Position numbers and translations under genes: made by a program. From Agrypnia vestita (lineage: Eukaryota; Arthropoda; Insecta; Trichoptera; Phryganeidae): a stretch of DNA of 64,000 bases. Below are positions 12,523 to 23,369 of the stretch, piece after piece. The notes under the pieces are model-generated. The model was given only the letters and a program-made list of their open reading frames with translations. It did not search any database and was not told where the DNA came from. The DNA lies in NCBI GenBank assembly GCA_016648135.1, contig JADDOH010005024.1, positions 62,001 to 126,000 of the forward strand, given 5' to 3'. Each line of letters opens with the position of its first letter. Position 1 is the first letter of the stretch.

Positions 12523-12793
12523 GACATATTTCTGTTTGTTTAAACTTTTTATTCTTTCTTTCTATATAATTAATATGCCTTAGTATATCATAAATATTTA
12601 TCATTACTGACATATTTCTGTTTGTTTAAATTTTTTATTCTTTCTTTCTATATAATTAATATGCCTTAGTATATCATAAATATTTATCATTACTGACATA
12701 TTTCTGTTTGTTTAAATTTTTTATTCTTTCTTTCTATATAATTAATATGCCTTAGTATATCATAAATATTTATCATTACTGACATATTTCTAA
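12523..12793. repeat. 86-bp tandem repeat, about 3.1 copies
   Basis: The word gacatatttctgtttgttta starts at 12523, 12609 and 12695, and gacatatttct starts again at 12781, giving an 86-bp period with almost no divergence. It lies inside MITE copy 2, so it formed after or within that element. Confidence 0.92.
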
Positions 12794-12959
12794 ATGTGGA
12801 GACCTGTAATTGGCCATCTATATTGTATCAATGTTTTCTATGCTTTTTTTTTGTGCTGTTGGTCTTCCATAAACATTAAATAAATAAATAAAGAAATATC
12901 CAAAAAAAAAAAGTTTTAGCAATTTATTAATTTAAAATTCTGAATTACTTTTTTTTCTT

Positions 12960-13132
12960 TTTAAAAAAAATAAAGATGCGAACACGGAATGCGTGTCACG
13001 TCAATATTTTTACTATTTTCAAATTAAGCTATGAAAATAGGACTGTCTTGCTGGTCTGGAGTGAGATTCGAACCTGCGACCTTTGGATCTCGAGGCGAGA
13101 GTCCTAACCACAGGACCCACAAGCTACTCAAT
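12960..13132 (-). mobile_element. tRNA-derived SINE, family A, copy 2
   Basis: Minus-strand copy with box B GGTTCGAATCTC and the family body (gcgaacacggaatgcgtgtc on the plus strand). It sits inside MITE copy 2, so it inserted after that MITE. Confidence 0.8.
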
Positions 13133-13727
13133 TACTGAATTCTAAATTTTATGTATCCATCCCCACCATAATCATGTTTCCTATTAATTTATAGGCTATG
13201 TTTCCTATAAAACCTCGAATTCAGTACATTATAAATTAGTGCATCGATGACTGCATTCATTTTTTTGGATATTGCCGCTTTTAATTTTATACCCCACAAA
13301 TGGTTTTAGAAATTCTCGGGGAAACTATAAATTCATTTGGCTTTAATCCTTAAGTTGCGTTAATCCTGCGCTACAATCTTCCTTCCTCTAGGAGTGGATT
13401 AATCCGTGCATGAAGAAACGGGTCGTGGTCGTCCGTTGCTGGCTTTGCTCTGACGTCAGCCATGAGACCTAAACTACCCTCTGAGAAATGGTGGCCATCC
13501 ACTTCCTCACAGAAGGCTGATTTTTCACGGCCAGATGTCCTTGCTTAAATGGAAGGTTAATTGATCAAAGGCAACGCCCTTTCACATCTGGTCCCGATAA
13601 AGCCTTCGTTTTTTAAGGGGAGAAATTCACAGGTTGGATTAAAACAAATCTTTTGTTATTCATGGTTTTTGTGTTTAGTTTGTAGAACTCCATGTTTGTT
13701 TTTAATGAAATTTTAATAAATATTATT

Positions 13728-14150
13728 ATTAAGTTCTGAAAGTTAAGTGTTATTTTAAATGTGACAGCTGTTTCGGCTTGTAAGGCTGTTATCAAACAGT
13801 GGATATACCACGTCTAATCGTTACCCCTTCCCCTATGGAAAATTAGATGTTTTCGATGAAGCCCTATATTAAGATCCTTTTTTCCTAGGCACTTATCCTT
13901 AAAAGTTCCCCGGTTTATAAAATTCTATGTTGCGCTTAGTTATCAATAAACCAGGGGAATTTTTAATTATAAGTGCCTAGGAAAAAATAATCTTAACATA
14001 GGGCTTCCCCGAAAATATCTAACTATCCACAGAGGAAGGGGTAACTTTAACCTTATAAATAAGCCAATTAGACATCCACTGTTTGATAATAGCCTTACAA
14101 ACCGAAATAGCTGTCACATTTAAAATACCTCTTAACCTGCAGAACTTAAA
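13728..14150. repeat. Fold-back element with about 195-bp arms
   Basis: The left arm (aagttctgaaagttaagtgt, ttaaatgtgacagctgtttc, ctaggcacttatccttaaaa) and right arm (ataagtgcctaggaaaaaat, aaatagctgtcacatttaaa, cctgcagaactt) are inverted copies with a spacer of about 25 bp. CCGAAACAGCTGTC in the left arm (minus strand) is a degenerate hammerhead-like 3' half. Confidence 0.85.
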
Positions 14151-14539
14151 AATAAAATTTATAAAATTTAATTTATTTTAAATCTCATTAAAATAACCTA
14201 TCGCAGTTTTATTTTAAGTACATATCTACATATGTCTGTGGAAGTAAAACGTATTATAGAAATTTATTTCAAATTATCACGTAACTTACTGGACACTCAT
14301 GAACGTGGCCCAGGGCTATTTAAGTGATGATTCCAATATTAAAATCAAGTTCGTAACAAAAATTGGGTTTATGTACGCGCGTAGTGAGAACATAACAAAT
14401 ATACAAGAATTAGCGATAAGATAAAGCAACTAAAGGTAATGACAATTAGGCAAAAAATAATACAAAACGTCCTTGTCTTGATATATAAAATAAAAACCGA
14501 TCAGTTCCATAATATATGTATAAAAATATGAAATACAAT

Positions 14540-14745
14540 TTTGAGGTCCACACTAATCCTATGAGAAGTAGGGGGATTTTAGGCTTCCACAAACAAAACT
14601 GGCAGGAACACAAAATAGTTTGTACTATAAAGGTTTTAAATTGTTCAATGAACTGCCAGAAAATGTGAAAGAAGTAAATAGCCTCACTACTTTTCGTAGG
14701 TTAACTGCAAAATATGTGAAAAGTAAGTTTAATGTATAATATTTT
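14540..14745 (+). pseudogene. Non-LTR retrotransposon C-terminal remnant
   Basis: Plus strand: YYKGFKLFNELPENVKEVNS, then LTTFRRLTAKYVKSKFNV and a stop near 14740, preceded by a frame shift and degraded tandem residues. 'YKG.KL.NELP..V' is the hallmark of LINE RT tails in insects. Confidence 0.6.
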
Positions 14746-15239
14746 TATGTTGTTTCATGTTTTTTAAAAAGTCTTCTTTATTTTGTGCCAGATGTGAAAA
14801 TGTGTTTATATTTATCAATATTTATGTTGATATATGTTTTGGGAATCTTTATGTTTAAGTGCTATGTTAATTTATGTTTAATTACTAGATGTAAAAATGT
14901 ATACTTTTTTAATAAAAATATACAAATAAACATAAGTTATACTTCTTTGGCATAAAAAACACGTGTTATGTTTGCACTTTGCGCTTGAACATATGCCCTG
15001 CACACCCGCATTCCGTCCAGCTATGGTATACAACTCCAACGTCCAACTCAAGGTATACAACACTAACCAGAATTTCCGTCAATGACAGTTCTTCATCAAT
15101 GCATAAAAAATCTAAAATATACTACCCACGTATCAAATTGCATTTTGCTTGCTTAAAAAAAAGATGAAATGAAACAGTAAGAATAAGATTTAATCACCAT
15201 TGTGACGCATTATGATTTTGATCACAATTATATTACGAT

Positions 15240-15330
15240 ACATACATCAGCAAATCAATATATATATATAATATTTATATATATATAATATATATATAGT
15301 ATATATATATATATATACTATATATATATA
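15240..15330. repeat. AT microsatellite
   Basis: About 90 bp of (TA)n with short interruptions, able to form hairpins, at the left side of the Helitron-interrupted repeat. Confidence 0.9.
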
Positions 15331-15484
15331 AAGAACCCGTGTTTCCCTATCCGCCAAGTTTTCTCCACAACCACCCACTGGTGGTTATGGTGGTGGATAG
15401 CCCTTAGTGTCACATCGAAAATATGCGAGTTTGGTGGGGGTGACTGTGCGTGGGTTGGAGTGGGTGACGAAAATGTGCTTTCTA

Positions 15485-15690
15485 GCGCATTTTTTTGTTA
15501 TGGGAAGGCCACAAATGCTTCAGATTGTTTCAAAATACTGCCGACTGTGTATGTGAGTCTAGAAGGTTCCGAAAAAACTGCTCTTTTTTTGTTTTTTTGT
15601 TTTGGGAAGGCCACAAATGCTTCAGATTGTTTCAAAATACTGCCGACTGTGTCTGTGAGTCTAGAAGGTTCCGAAAAAACCTGCTCTAGA
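15485..15690 (+). repeat. 102-bp direct duplication
   Basis: tgggaaggccacaaatgctt begins at 15501 and again at 15603; the copies differ at a few bases. Because 102 is divisible by three, an incidental 96-residue frame reads through both copies. I do not consider it a gene. Confidence 0.85.
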
Positions 15691-15849
15691 AAGTTCTGGA
15701 AGGAGAAGGTTCTAGAAAATTCCCGAAAGTTCTATAATGTTCTAAGCTGAGTGGCGGAATGTGACGGTGTGTCTAGAAGGTTCCTGTACATTCGATAAGT
15801 TTCTTGAAATTTCTGGAAGGAGAATGTTCTAGAAGGTTCGCGAAAGTTC
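15689..15849. promoter_or_regulatory. Two dense heat-shock-element arrays
   Basis: Alternating GAA and TTC units at exact 2-base spacing: three units at 15689-15701 then six at 15705-15732; four at 15801-15818 then six at 15822-15849. Both arrays share tctggaaggagaa, where spacing slips once. Three contiguous units suffice for a consensus heat-shock-factor site. Both arrays lie inside the Helitron ending at 15910. Confidence 0.7.
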
Positions 15850-16009
15850 TATGACGATCCAAACAGTGTACTAAAAATCTACGCGTGCGAAGCCGCGCGG
15901 GCACAGCTAGTAGAAAATAAACGGCAATAACAGCGCCTGGAGCATTATCAATTTTCATAACACCATTTTCAAACGGCTTAATGTCTTCACTTAAAAGAAT
16001 TTTTATTTA

Positions 16010-17200
16010 TTGACATATACAACAGTAATTAATTTTTACATACAATAATACACATTTTATTAATGGGGATGACGCAGGTATTTACATATTTATTAGGTTA
16101 TTTTTATTTTTGATTGCTTTATTTATTTCTAGTATTTCTAGAGCATCCAGTTTACAACCCTTCGCCTCTAGATGTAGGACCCTAACGTATTTTTAAAAAA
16201 ATGACCGAATTTGTCACTTTGCCTGAAAATTGTAAAATAGTAAGATATTCTTAGTGATAAGATTATTAATTTCGTATTAAATTATCACACAGTCTCCTTG
16301 AATTTGCTTCGGTAACAATTTTAAAACAAATTATTCGCATATTAAATGAATAACATTTTTACTCTCTACCCTAAGTATATATCTATCCAAGTAGAAACGC
16401 AGAACCCACCTTGGGGTGAAATGGAATGAAAGATCATTTATTAAAAAATCAATTACAGTTATTTTTGCGTCATAACTTTGTTTTCGGTGAATATGACGAA
16501 TTGAGTTTTAATCGTCTTGAAACCTTGAGCATTTTAATGTCAGAAAAAGCGTTCATTTAACTGTCCTACAGTAAGAATTTGACAGACTGACATTTTACTT
16601 CCGGATGAGCGATGAAAATTAAAGATTCGATTAAATTTTATAATACTAATAAAAGCATAAATATTACAATACAATATCATAATAAATCAAATAAACTTAT
16701 AGCAAAAATAATAATTGTTTTACATTTCACGATCCTTTTCTATTTTTATATCTACATATTGCTGGATGATATTTTATCATTTTAAATGTAAATTTAAAAA
16801 TTTATTAAAGTAATAATTATGATTATTTATAACGACACTTGAGAGGCTGAAATTAACAAAGCACGTGGACATTTTCCCCACAAAATTTATCAAAGTTTAT
16901 CTTTAATCATTATTTTGAAATGCTAAAATAAGGCCAGGAAAGTAATTTTTTTAAGGAATCGTAAAATGGTATTTAATTTTTATTTTCTAAGCACTTCAAT
17001 TTATTTCCCGTTCACAAACAAATTAGTACACTTTATATTACTACGGAATGAGCATACTTATATAATGTGTACTCTAGATTACTTATCTAAAATACATCCT
17101 CGCCCATTTGTTTATACATGTATAATCCCGCATGCAACCCTTTTCAACCCACCTATCATCGCTCTACAATGAGTTTTTTAAACATCCCCAAATATTAAGT
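16010..17200. other. AT-rich intergenic DNA, no gene recognised
   Basis: No end structures, inverted repeats or coding similarity were identified between the Helitron-interrupted repeat and the next Helitron. Confidence 0.4.
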
Positions 17201-17212
17201 TACGGGCCACAA

Positions 17213-18025
17213 TCCATCCAAGTATGATCAAACATAATAATTTCGTTATATGTCCGTCCGTCCGTCTGTCTGTTTCCGTAACTTCGTGTAACGTCTGTAT
17301 TTCGTTCGAATTCACGGCTAAAAAAACGGCCGGAGATGGGGCTTGCACCCCGGGTCACCAAACCCGAACCGGCCGTTTCACGCATGTTGCTGCGGCCGCC
17401 TCTCCATGGAGTGCCAACGATATGCTATAAATACAGGATTATTTGTAAAACATTAATAACCTCGCAGGACTATATTCCTCCCTTGATTATGAGTAGAAAA
17501 TGTTCGAGCTATTATGACCTAACATCAATAGTTACGGAGATATACGACATCAAAGTTTGCATTTTTTTTCAATATCACTGACTTATATTTTGTAAAACGT
17601 TGGACTATCATTACAGTAACTTATTTCGATTACGAAAAAATTGTTTGTTTCAATACAAGTTAAATAAAATGATAAAAACCCTGAAAAAATTCCTATTGGA
17701 ATGTTTTCCAATTGGAATTCGAAGGTTTTTATTTTTTGACTTGTATTAACGGGAATGAATTTTTCATATTCGATATAAGTTACTGTAATGATAATACAAT
17801 GTTTTACAAAAAATAAGTCAGAAATATTGAAAAAAAATGCAAACTTTGATGTCGCATATCTCCTTAACTATTGATATTAGGTTATAATAGCTTGAACATT
17901 TTCGACTCATTATCAAGGCAGGAATATAGTCGTGCGAGGTTATTAATATTTTACAAATAACCCTGTATATGCTAGGTTAGCGAAGACCCGAACCAATGTT
18001 CCGTTCCAAGGTTGCAGCTCCAAAT
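17213..18025 (+). mobile_element. Helitron-like element interrupted by a palindromic MITE
   Basis: The 5' part (TC...CATAATAATTTCG, then TCTGTCTGTTTCCGTAACTT) and the central ACCCGAACCGGCC block match the element at 33295-33537. The 3' part resumes after the MITE with GACCCGAACCAATGTTCCGTTCC and ends near CAGCTC, where the canonical CTAG appears decayed. Assignment to Helitrons rests on the intact relatives. Confidence 0.55.
17434..17965. mobile_element. Palindromic (fold-back) MITE, TA duplication, copy A
   Basis: A 532-bp element flanked by TA, starting CAGGATTATTTGTAAAACAT and ending, reversed, CAGGGTTATTTGTAAAATAT. The two halves are inverted copies of about 240 bp, so the whole could form one long hairpin. 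Shared internal words include catcaatagttacggagata and atttcgattacgaaaaa. No coding capacity. Confidence 0.8.
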
Positions 18026-18365
18026 ATGATAATGTAGGAAAAAGCTATATGTTTGTAGTTGTTTTTCTCCTTCTGTTGTTTGTAGATAACTGGATCGTAT
18101 AGCATTTCTGTTCATCTCATGTCTAACTGTATGTATGTATGTATAACATCATGTATAACTGTTCATCTCGAGGTGATGATACATAATCGCAAAACCAAGA
18201 AAGATTTCAATTTTAATAATATAACAAGAGTCTAATTAAGTTTGCGTAATACCCACTTTAATTAATTACTTCTTAATGGACCACCTGGTATATAATCCAA
18301 CTCCCCATTTTGTCGCTTTAGGAATGAAAAGCTTTGTCACCACAATTCGGGTTTCCGCGAAAATT

Positions 18366-18545
18366 AAATCTGTTGGCCACCCTCGTAGTCCATTGGGCTT
18401 GACACTGGTTTGTCATATCGAGAGTTACAGGTTCGATTCCTGCTGAGGTCACATGCATATATATTATTTTATCAATCCCGGGTGTTTTCACTACGATATA
18501 TACAGTGGGGGGCCCAAGACTTGTAATGGCATTTAAAGTTTTTTA
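18366..18545 (+). mobile_element. tRNA-derived SINE, family B, copy 1
   Basis: CACCCTCGTAGTCCATTGGG...CAGGTTCGATTCCTGCTGAG: consensus box B and a decayed box A. The body ...cccgggtgttttcactacga matches copy 2 at 24222. Confidence 0.68.
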
Positions 18546-19054
18546 TTTAGTAAATTATTTCTGTGCAAATAGATATTATTTTTAATGGAGTAATTAATGT
18601 TTAATCATAAAGAATTGTATTAATTGTATCAATAAATTTATACCCATTTCAGCAATGGAATTTTGAATGGACAAATGGTTAGGAAAGAGAGAATAATTCT
18701 TCCAAACAATCTAAAAGATTTTAGATTTTAAAATAACAGGAAAATGTGAAATTATATCAGAAGCTTCGTAAAAATAAATTTCCATAAATTCGCGGTGGTA
18801 TCGCGCTGAATGCGGTTTTGTATTTGACAGCTGGTAGAGTCATTGAAACGAGCGAATAGAATAGAACAGTGCGACATGCCATACAAATAAACAAGCGATA
18901 TACAAAACGAATATTCTAGTACGTGCAGCGATTAGTACAAATTACTAAAAGGGTCTAGTTAAGTTTGTGTCCGGTGTCTCTGTTTATAAATAAAAGCTTA
19001 ATTGTTTTTTGGTGCTTCATTTCATCTCACCGCGAATCTGTGACAGTATAATAC

Positions 19055-19578
19055 TGTAACTGCGAGATGCTAGAATCCAGATTAAATTGCGCACTCAAAG
19101 TCTATAGAAGGAATCTGGAACACTCCACAACACTTTGGAATCATCTGCAAATGTATGGTACAGTCTAGAAGCGACGGGAACATTCTCGCAGGCATTGTAA
19201 ATTTCGAGGAATCGTTAGAAATGTAAAGAATATTCTCGAAGATTCGAAAAACCAATGTATTTCATATAAAAATCCAGTGCCATGGCGGATCACGTTTGTT
19301 TTGATGAAGCCGGCGATTAAACACCGGCAACCGCAGTGTTACCAACTAGCAGATTCTAAGCGAAATACCTACTTACGTGCGATAATTGAACAGAATATTC
19401 TAGGGAGCGACAAAAAGTGTTTCATAGACGAGTGATTGATTGAAATAAGTGCGATTTAAAAAATAGTGTTATAATTAAATTCGAGTCCGGTGATTTTGTG
19501 AATTCGTTAAAATGATTAAAAAATCGATATTTAATTTCCGGTGTTTTCATTTCCCTCCCACGGCCACGTCTCGTGGCA
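19055..19578 (+). mobile_element. Solo LTR with upstream heat-shock element, copy 1
   Basis: Begins TGTAACTGCGAGATGCTAGA and ends CTCGTGGCA, flanked by ATAC on both sides (19051-19054, 19579-19582), a 4-bp duplication as left by LTR integrases. Contains TATAAAAA at 19265 and, 20 bp upstream, four contiguous heat-shock units (19228-19245). The 3' part ttaatttccggtgttttcat matches the other two copies. No internal coding sequence follows, so it is a solo LTR. The clade cannot be named without internal genes. Confidence 0.75.
19228..19272 (+). promoter_or_regulatory. LTR promoter: heat-shock element plus TATA box
   Basis: GAAtaTTCtcGAAgaTTC (19228-19245, four contiguous units) lies 19 bp upstream of TATAAAAA (19265-19272) inside the solo LTR. 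Two-unit sites also occur at 19178-19185 and 19393-19400. The layout is a U3 enhancer next to a core promoter. Confidence 0.55.
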
Positions 19579-20316
19579 ATACTTAGGTGATACCAGCACG
19601 TCCAACGTGAAGGAAATACAACCAGGAGGAATTTTGAAAGAAGGAAGCTCCGCATTTTCGCGAACCTGAAGAAAAATAAATACTTCACATTCTGCTCCCC
19701 GAGATTTTTTAATATTGCAGCTTCAAATTTCAAAATTACCATCAATCATCTCGAGAAAAATGAAATAAATCTTTGTCATTTAGGCGCACAATTATTCCTT
19801 CGAGGGTCACAGCGACTTGGTGTCTGTAGTGGTGGACACGCAAGCAGATCGCGTTGAAGAATTAATAACCGTAAATAAATATACATCAAGTCTCATTATG
19901 CACATTTCTCAAATTCACAGCTTAAGACAAACTTGAGAGTGTTATTATTGATGGATTTGGCGATAAAATTGTTAAAATTTAAAAAAATTAGTCAACATTA
20001 GTCTAAAAGAGCATCGTCGTTGTCTAAGTAGGATTAACTTTTCTGAATTCTCGAACCACATCATAGATGATAATCATTCTAATTTTGAATGTTTAGAAAT
20101 TAAAAGAAATTTGAAATCCGGATGAATTGCTTTACTATATTCCTTTCATTAATTCTTCTCCTCTTCTCTCAATATTCCCGTAACAACCATATTTACGCCA
20201 GTAACTCCAGCTTATTTTGTCAGTACCTAATCAATTAATTATTTATATTTCCACCAAATCATTGTAAAATGTTCTATAAATATGTTCTAAGGTTTTCACG
20301 GCGGTTCAGAATCTTC

Positions 20317-20577
20317 TGTGTGTAGTTTTCTGGGATATTCTGCCGTGTAAATCTGACCTCTCTAGCTGAAGTTTCGGATCCCACTACAGGGTCCATCATC
20401 ACGGATTATGTGACGAGTAAGTGTTGGTGTTTAGGTTAAATATTGGCTTGTAATACTTAACCTTAACATCAACACTACTCATCACATAATCCCTGACAAT
20501 GGACCCTGCAATGGCATCCGAAACGTCAGTCAGAGACGTCAGGTATACACGGCAGAATATCCCAGAAAACAACACAC
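20317..20577. repeat. Fold-back element carrying two inverted hammerhead-like motifs
   Basis: Arms tgtgtagttttctgggatat and atatcccagaaaacaacaca bracket about 260 bp that is inverted on itself. Each arm has a TGAnnA...stem...TCCGAAAC motif. It interrupts a dispersed repeat also present at about 9075-9265 (caatattccc...cagtacct). Confidence 0.85.
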
Positions 20578-21109
20578 TTAAAATGTTATATATTTTGAAG
20601 TAGTCAGTTTAATACTTCACCCGTCGATAATAGATTATGTTACTTTCGAAACTTAAGTATCATAATAAAATATAAAATTACCATTGAACTCACGTAGGGG
20701 TAACATATGTTTTTTATTCAATTTAATTTACAATGTTAAGTTTAATGTCTAAAAGTCTAAGCTTTCTATGTTAAAGTGTGGTTTGGACTTACCATATCGT
20801 CAGTGTCAGATCCGTTGTGTTAAGCAAGAACTATCCCCGCCGTGCAGATCACCTGTAACGTTAAATTATCACAATTAATTATTTGAACAGAGTACCAAAA
20901 GATCGAAAACTAATTTATGTCGGTTTTACTTTCGGATAAGTGAATTATGACGAAAGACAAAAGACATACAAATTCCCTTATATTTACAGGCTGAATCGGT
21001 TATGCAAACCAATAAACACATAACAAGCAATGTAATTAGGAATTTTGAAATTAGAACCTTGGTGTATATTTAAAAATCGAATTTATAGAAATTAAAATTA
21101 CCATTTTTT

Positions 21110-21311
21110 GCAACGTTTTCATCATTTTATTTGACTTGTATTTAAGCAAGTGAATGTCTCATATTCACTACTAACGTTTTACAAAAAATAAGTGAGAAAT
21201 CGCGTATCTTCGTAACTCTTGATTATTGTTTGAATATTTTCAACTAATAATTAAGACATGAATCCATCCGTTAAGTATTGTGGACTAGCTCTGTTACACC
21301 CTGTATTTTTT
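21110..21311. mobile_element. Palindromic MITE, half copy
   Basis: Only one arm is recognisable: tttgacttgtatttaagcaa, cgttttacaaaaaataagtg, then tggactagctctgttacacc at the end. It matches the right arm of the other copies; the left arm is absent. Confidence 0.5.
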
Positions 21312-21486
21312 TGTAATATATAAAATGTCGTCCGTATGAATATAAATGCTCGCATACTTAAAAGACAAATATTCACTCCCAGGCATATACATTTATCTGT
21401 CACTTGAAGTTGGAGATATTGATTGACAAGGCTGGCGGATAATTGTATTGTAAGTCGGCCGCCTAATCCGGCCAGGACGTCTCGAC

Positions 21487-22459
21487 TAGGGAATGCAATC
21501 CCTAGTCGGGATTGCCTTTTCGGGATCCCTAGAGATTAGAATTTCAAATCCCGCGGGATCCCTACGTATCGGGATCTCGAATACTTTTGTGTTTTTTTGT
21601 TTGTTTACAGAGCTGAAGAGCAATTAACGACAATGCCTTGCATTTTTATATCAGCAATTTTAATAAAATGTTCATTATTAATCATTGGATTAAAGTTTTT
21701 GTAGGCGTTTTTCCAAGCATCAATCAGTCAATGTAGTGGAGTAAAAACTACTAACTAGTCGTAGTTTTTATTACTATGTTAGGTTGATAAAATAATTTAG
21801 TAACAGTAATTTAGTAATTTTGATATTAGGATTAAAGAACATATTAGATGCTTAACTAATTCAATTTTTTTCGAATCGAATTATTGAAAGTAACCATAGT
21901 TTTGATAAAAATACAGGGGTCAACATTAATAGTAAAAGTAGACGCCTTAATAATTTAGAGATCCTGGAGATTAAGAAAGCTATAAATAATAATGAATCTA
22001 TTATTAACAACCAAAAAAATTTAACTTACAGTCCTATTTTGAATATGTTCCCTTTCACCCTATCACCTGTTTCTTTCGCACCCCCCACTATTTACCCCCA
22101 TTTGGACACTTAACACTGAAGTATGATTGTTTATAATTTTTGTAAAGCTCAATTAGTATTAAGTATACCCTGACGAAGGAACGTCGTTTCCGAAACCGGT
22201 TGGTTTTACCAAACAAATTTTAGTGGTGTAAAAGTTAACTAGTTTAATTATATACAGCAAATATTATTCAAAACTATTTTCATTATTTGAATGTGACATG
22301 AACATAAGTTTTAAGTACTTACTAAAAGCTCTATGGACATATACAATTAAACATACAAAACATAAAAAGTGCTGATCAATCCCGATAATCTCGTCCGATT
22401 TTTCGGTTCGGGATCGTAAAGTGCCTCGAGATCTCGTGGGATCGGGATTGCATTCCCTG
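21487..22459. mobile_element. Non-autonomous hAT-like element with perfect 8-bp duplication
   Basis: Flanked by GTCTCGAC at 21479-21486 and 22460-22467. Ends are inverted: left TAGGGAATGCAATCCC, right (reversed) CAGGGAATGCAATCCC. An 8-bp duplication with ends of the form (C/T)AGGG is characteristic of hAT transposons. No transposase frame was seen. GGGATC-type words recur inside both ends. A hammerhead-like retroelement end (about 22020-22250) appears to be inserted inside. Confidence 0.82.
22163..22210 (+). ncRNA. Hammerhead-ribozyme-like motif a
   Basis: Order: stem I ACC, core CTGACGA, one extra A, stem II GGAA/TTCC, GAAA, palindromic ACCGGT (2-bp stem III), cleavage-site U, stem I GGT. 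All conserved hammerhead core bases are present except for the extra A before stem II. Not folded by software. Confidence 0.5.
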
Positions 22460-22487
22460 GTCTCGACGCATTTTGCGAATCCTCTAT

Positions 22488-23193
22488 GCGCTTGTTCAGA
22501 CACAGCGGGAACCGTGCCGTTTCAGAATCGTGTTTCAAAACACGCGATTTGTGTCATCTGTTCACACAGCCGCGGTTAATAAGCGATTTGTGCGCGCGAA
22601 AATAAACGTCAATTTGACAGCTCCGGTGCCGTTCTCCATCTTTGAATATCAGAGATATATTCGCTCATTACTTTGTTAACGACGGCCGTGTTCCATGGCA
22701 AGACACAAAAATATCATTCTGTCAGTTCATTTTTGGTGAATAAATACCTACTTTCCTAAAATACTATTTTTTTCCACCATTTCCAAATATCTCCACTAAC
22801 TCCTGCCAAGCTTGGTTCTTGGCATATTTGAGTAATCCTCACACTGAAGATCCCATATTACAGGTCTTTTCTCCACTTCATCAATAAAAAGTTCAGTGTC
22901 AAAGCGATCCATAACCATAGAAAAGAGAATATAATCCACGCGTGCTCCTGTTGTGACATGGAACCGTGCGGTGCCCGCAACGCGACTGAACGCTCTCGTA
23001 AGGCTCCATAGTAATAGGATCGTGCGGGCGCCGTGCGGGTCTATTTTCTAGCGGTTGGGTTGCGGGCACCGCAGCGGTTGACTAACCGCACGGTTGTGTC
23101 TGAACGATCACATACAAACCTAGGTTAGTGAGACCCGCAGGGATCTCATGCGGTTCTGAAACGGCACGGTTCCCGCTGTGTCTGAACAAGCGC
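22488..23193. mobile_element. Non-autonomous DNA element with about 42-bp terminal inverted repeats
   Basis: GCGCTTGTTCAGACACAGCG at 22488 reappears inverted ending at 23193, and the match continues for about 42 bp to TTTCAGAA. The borders are flanked by TAT, a possible 3-bp duplication. Inside, a second inverted pair with GGTGCCCGCAAC / GTTGCGGGCACC (about 22962-23108) is more GC-rich than the surroundings. A 3-bp duplication would suit PIF/Harbinger, but TAT is not the classic TWA and no transposase is present. It sits 20 bp from the hAT-like element. Confidence 0.7.
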
Positions 23194-23369
23194 TATACGC
23201 CGACGCTGCACCGCGCACGCGCGCCGCAGATTATCCTGGATTGTCCGTGAGGACTTCATCCATCATCTCGAGGAGCACAATTGCCGGCGCGTGACGGGAA
23301 TGGCAATGTCCTTATTCGAGGACGCACATGTGTGGGCAGCGGATTGGAGAATTACTCGTATGCTGAATA

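Larger units (their letters stand above)
12489..13298. mobile_element. MITE with TATAAAAG-containing ends, copy 2, with nested insertions
   Basis: Left end TTGGGTATAAAAGTAAAGG, right end (reversed) TGTGGGGTATAAAATTAAAA followed by GCGGCAATATCC. It is longer than copy 1 because it contains an 86-bp tandem repeat (12523-12793) and a tRNA-derived SINE on the minus strand (12960-13132). Confidence 0.65.
15340..15910 (+). mobile_element. Non-autonomous Helitron carrying heat-shock-element arrays
   Basis: The 3' end GTGCGAAGCCGCGCGGGCAC can pair GTGC/GCAC and is followed by AGCTAG and T, a Helitron terminus. The 5' end is unresolved; 15340 is the edge of recognisable unique sequence after an AT microsatellite. 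Inside are a 102-bp direct duplication (from 15501 and 15603) and two dense GAAnnTTC arrays. The flanks (14930-15230 and 15930-16010) match a repeat at 40080-40660, so the Helitron interrupted that repeat. Confidence 0.65.
14930..16010. repeat. Dispersed repeat interrupted by a Helitron; relative at 40080-40660
   Basis: Words common to both places: gaatttccgtcaatga, agttct then catcaatg then ataaaaaat, tttgatcacaattatat, and later accattttcaaa. The copy here is split by an AT microsatellite and the Helitron (about 15240-15910); the other is split by the 143-bp MITE at 40417. Confidence 0.55.

Noticed and set aside
15460..15750. 96-residue frame with an internal 34-residue repeat
   Set aside because: Open only because a 102-bp non-coding duplication is a multiple of three; inside a Helitron.
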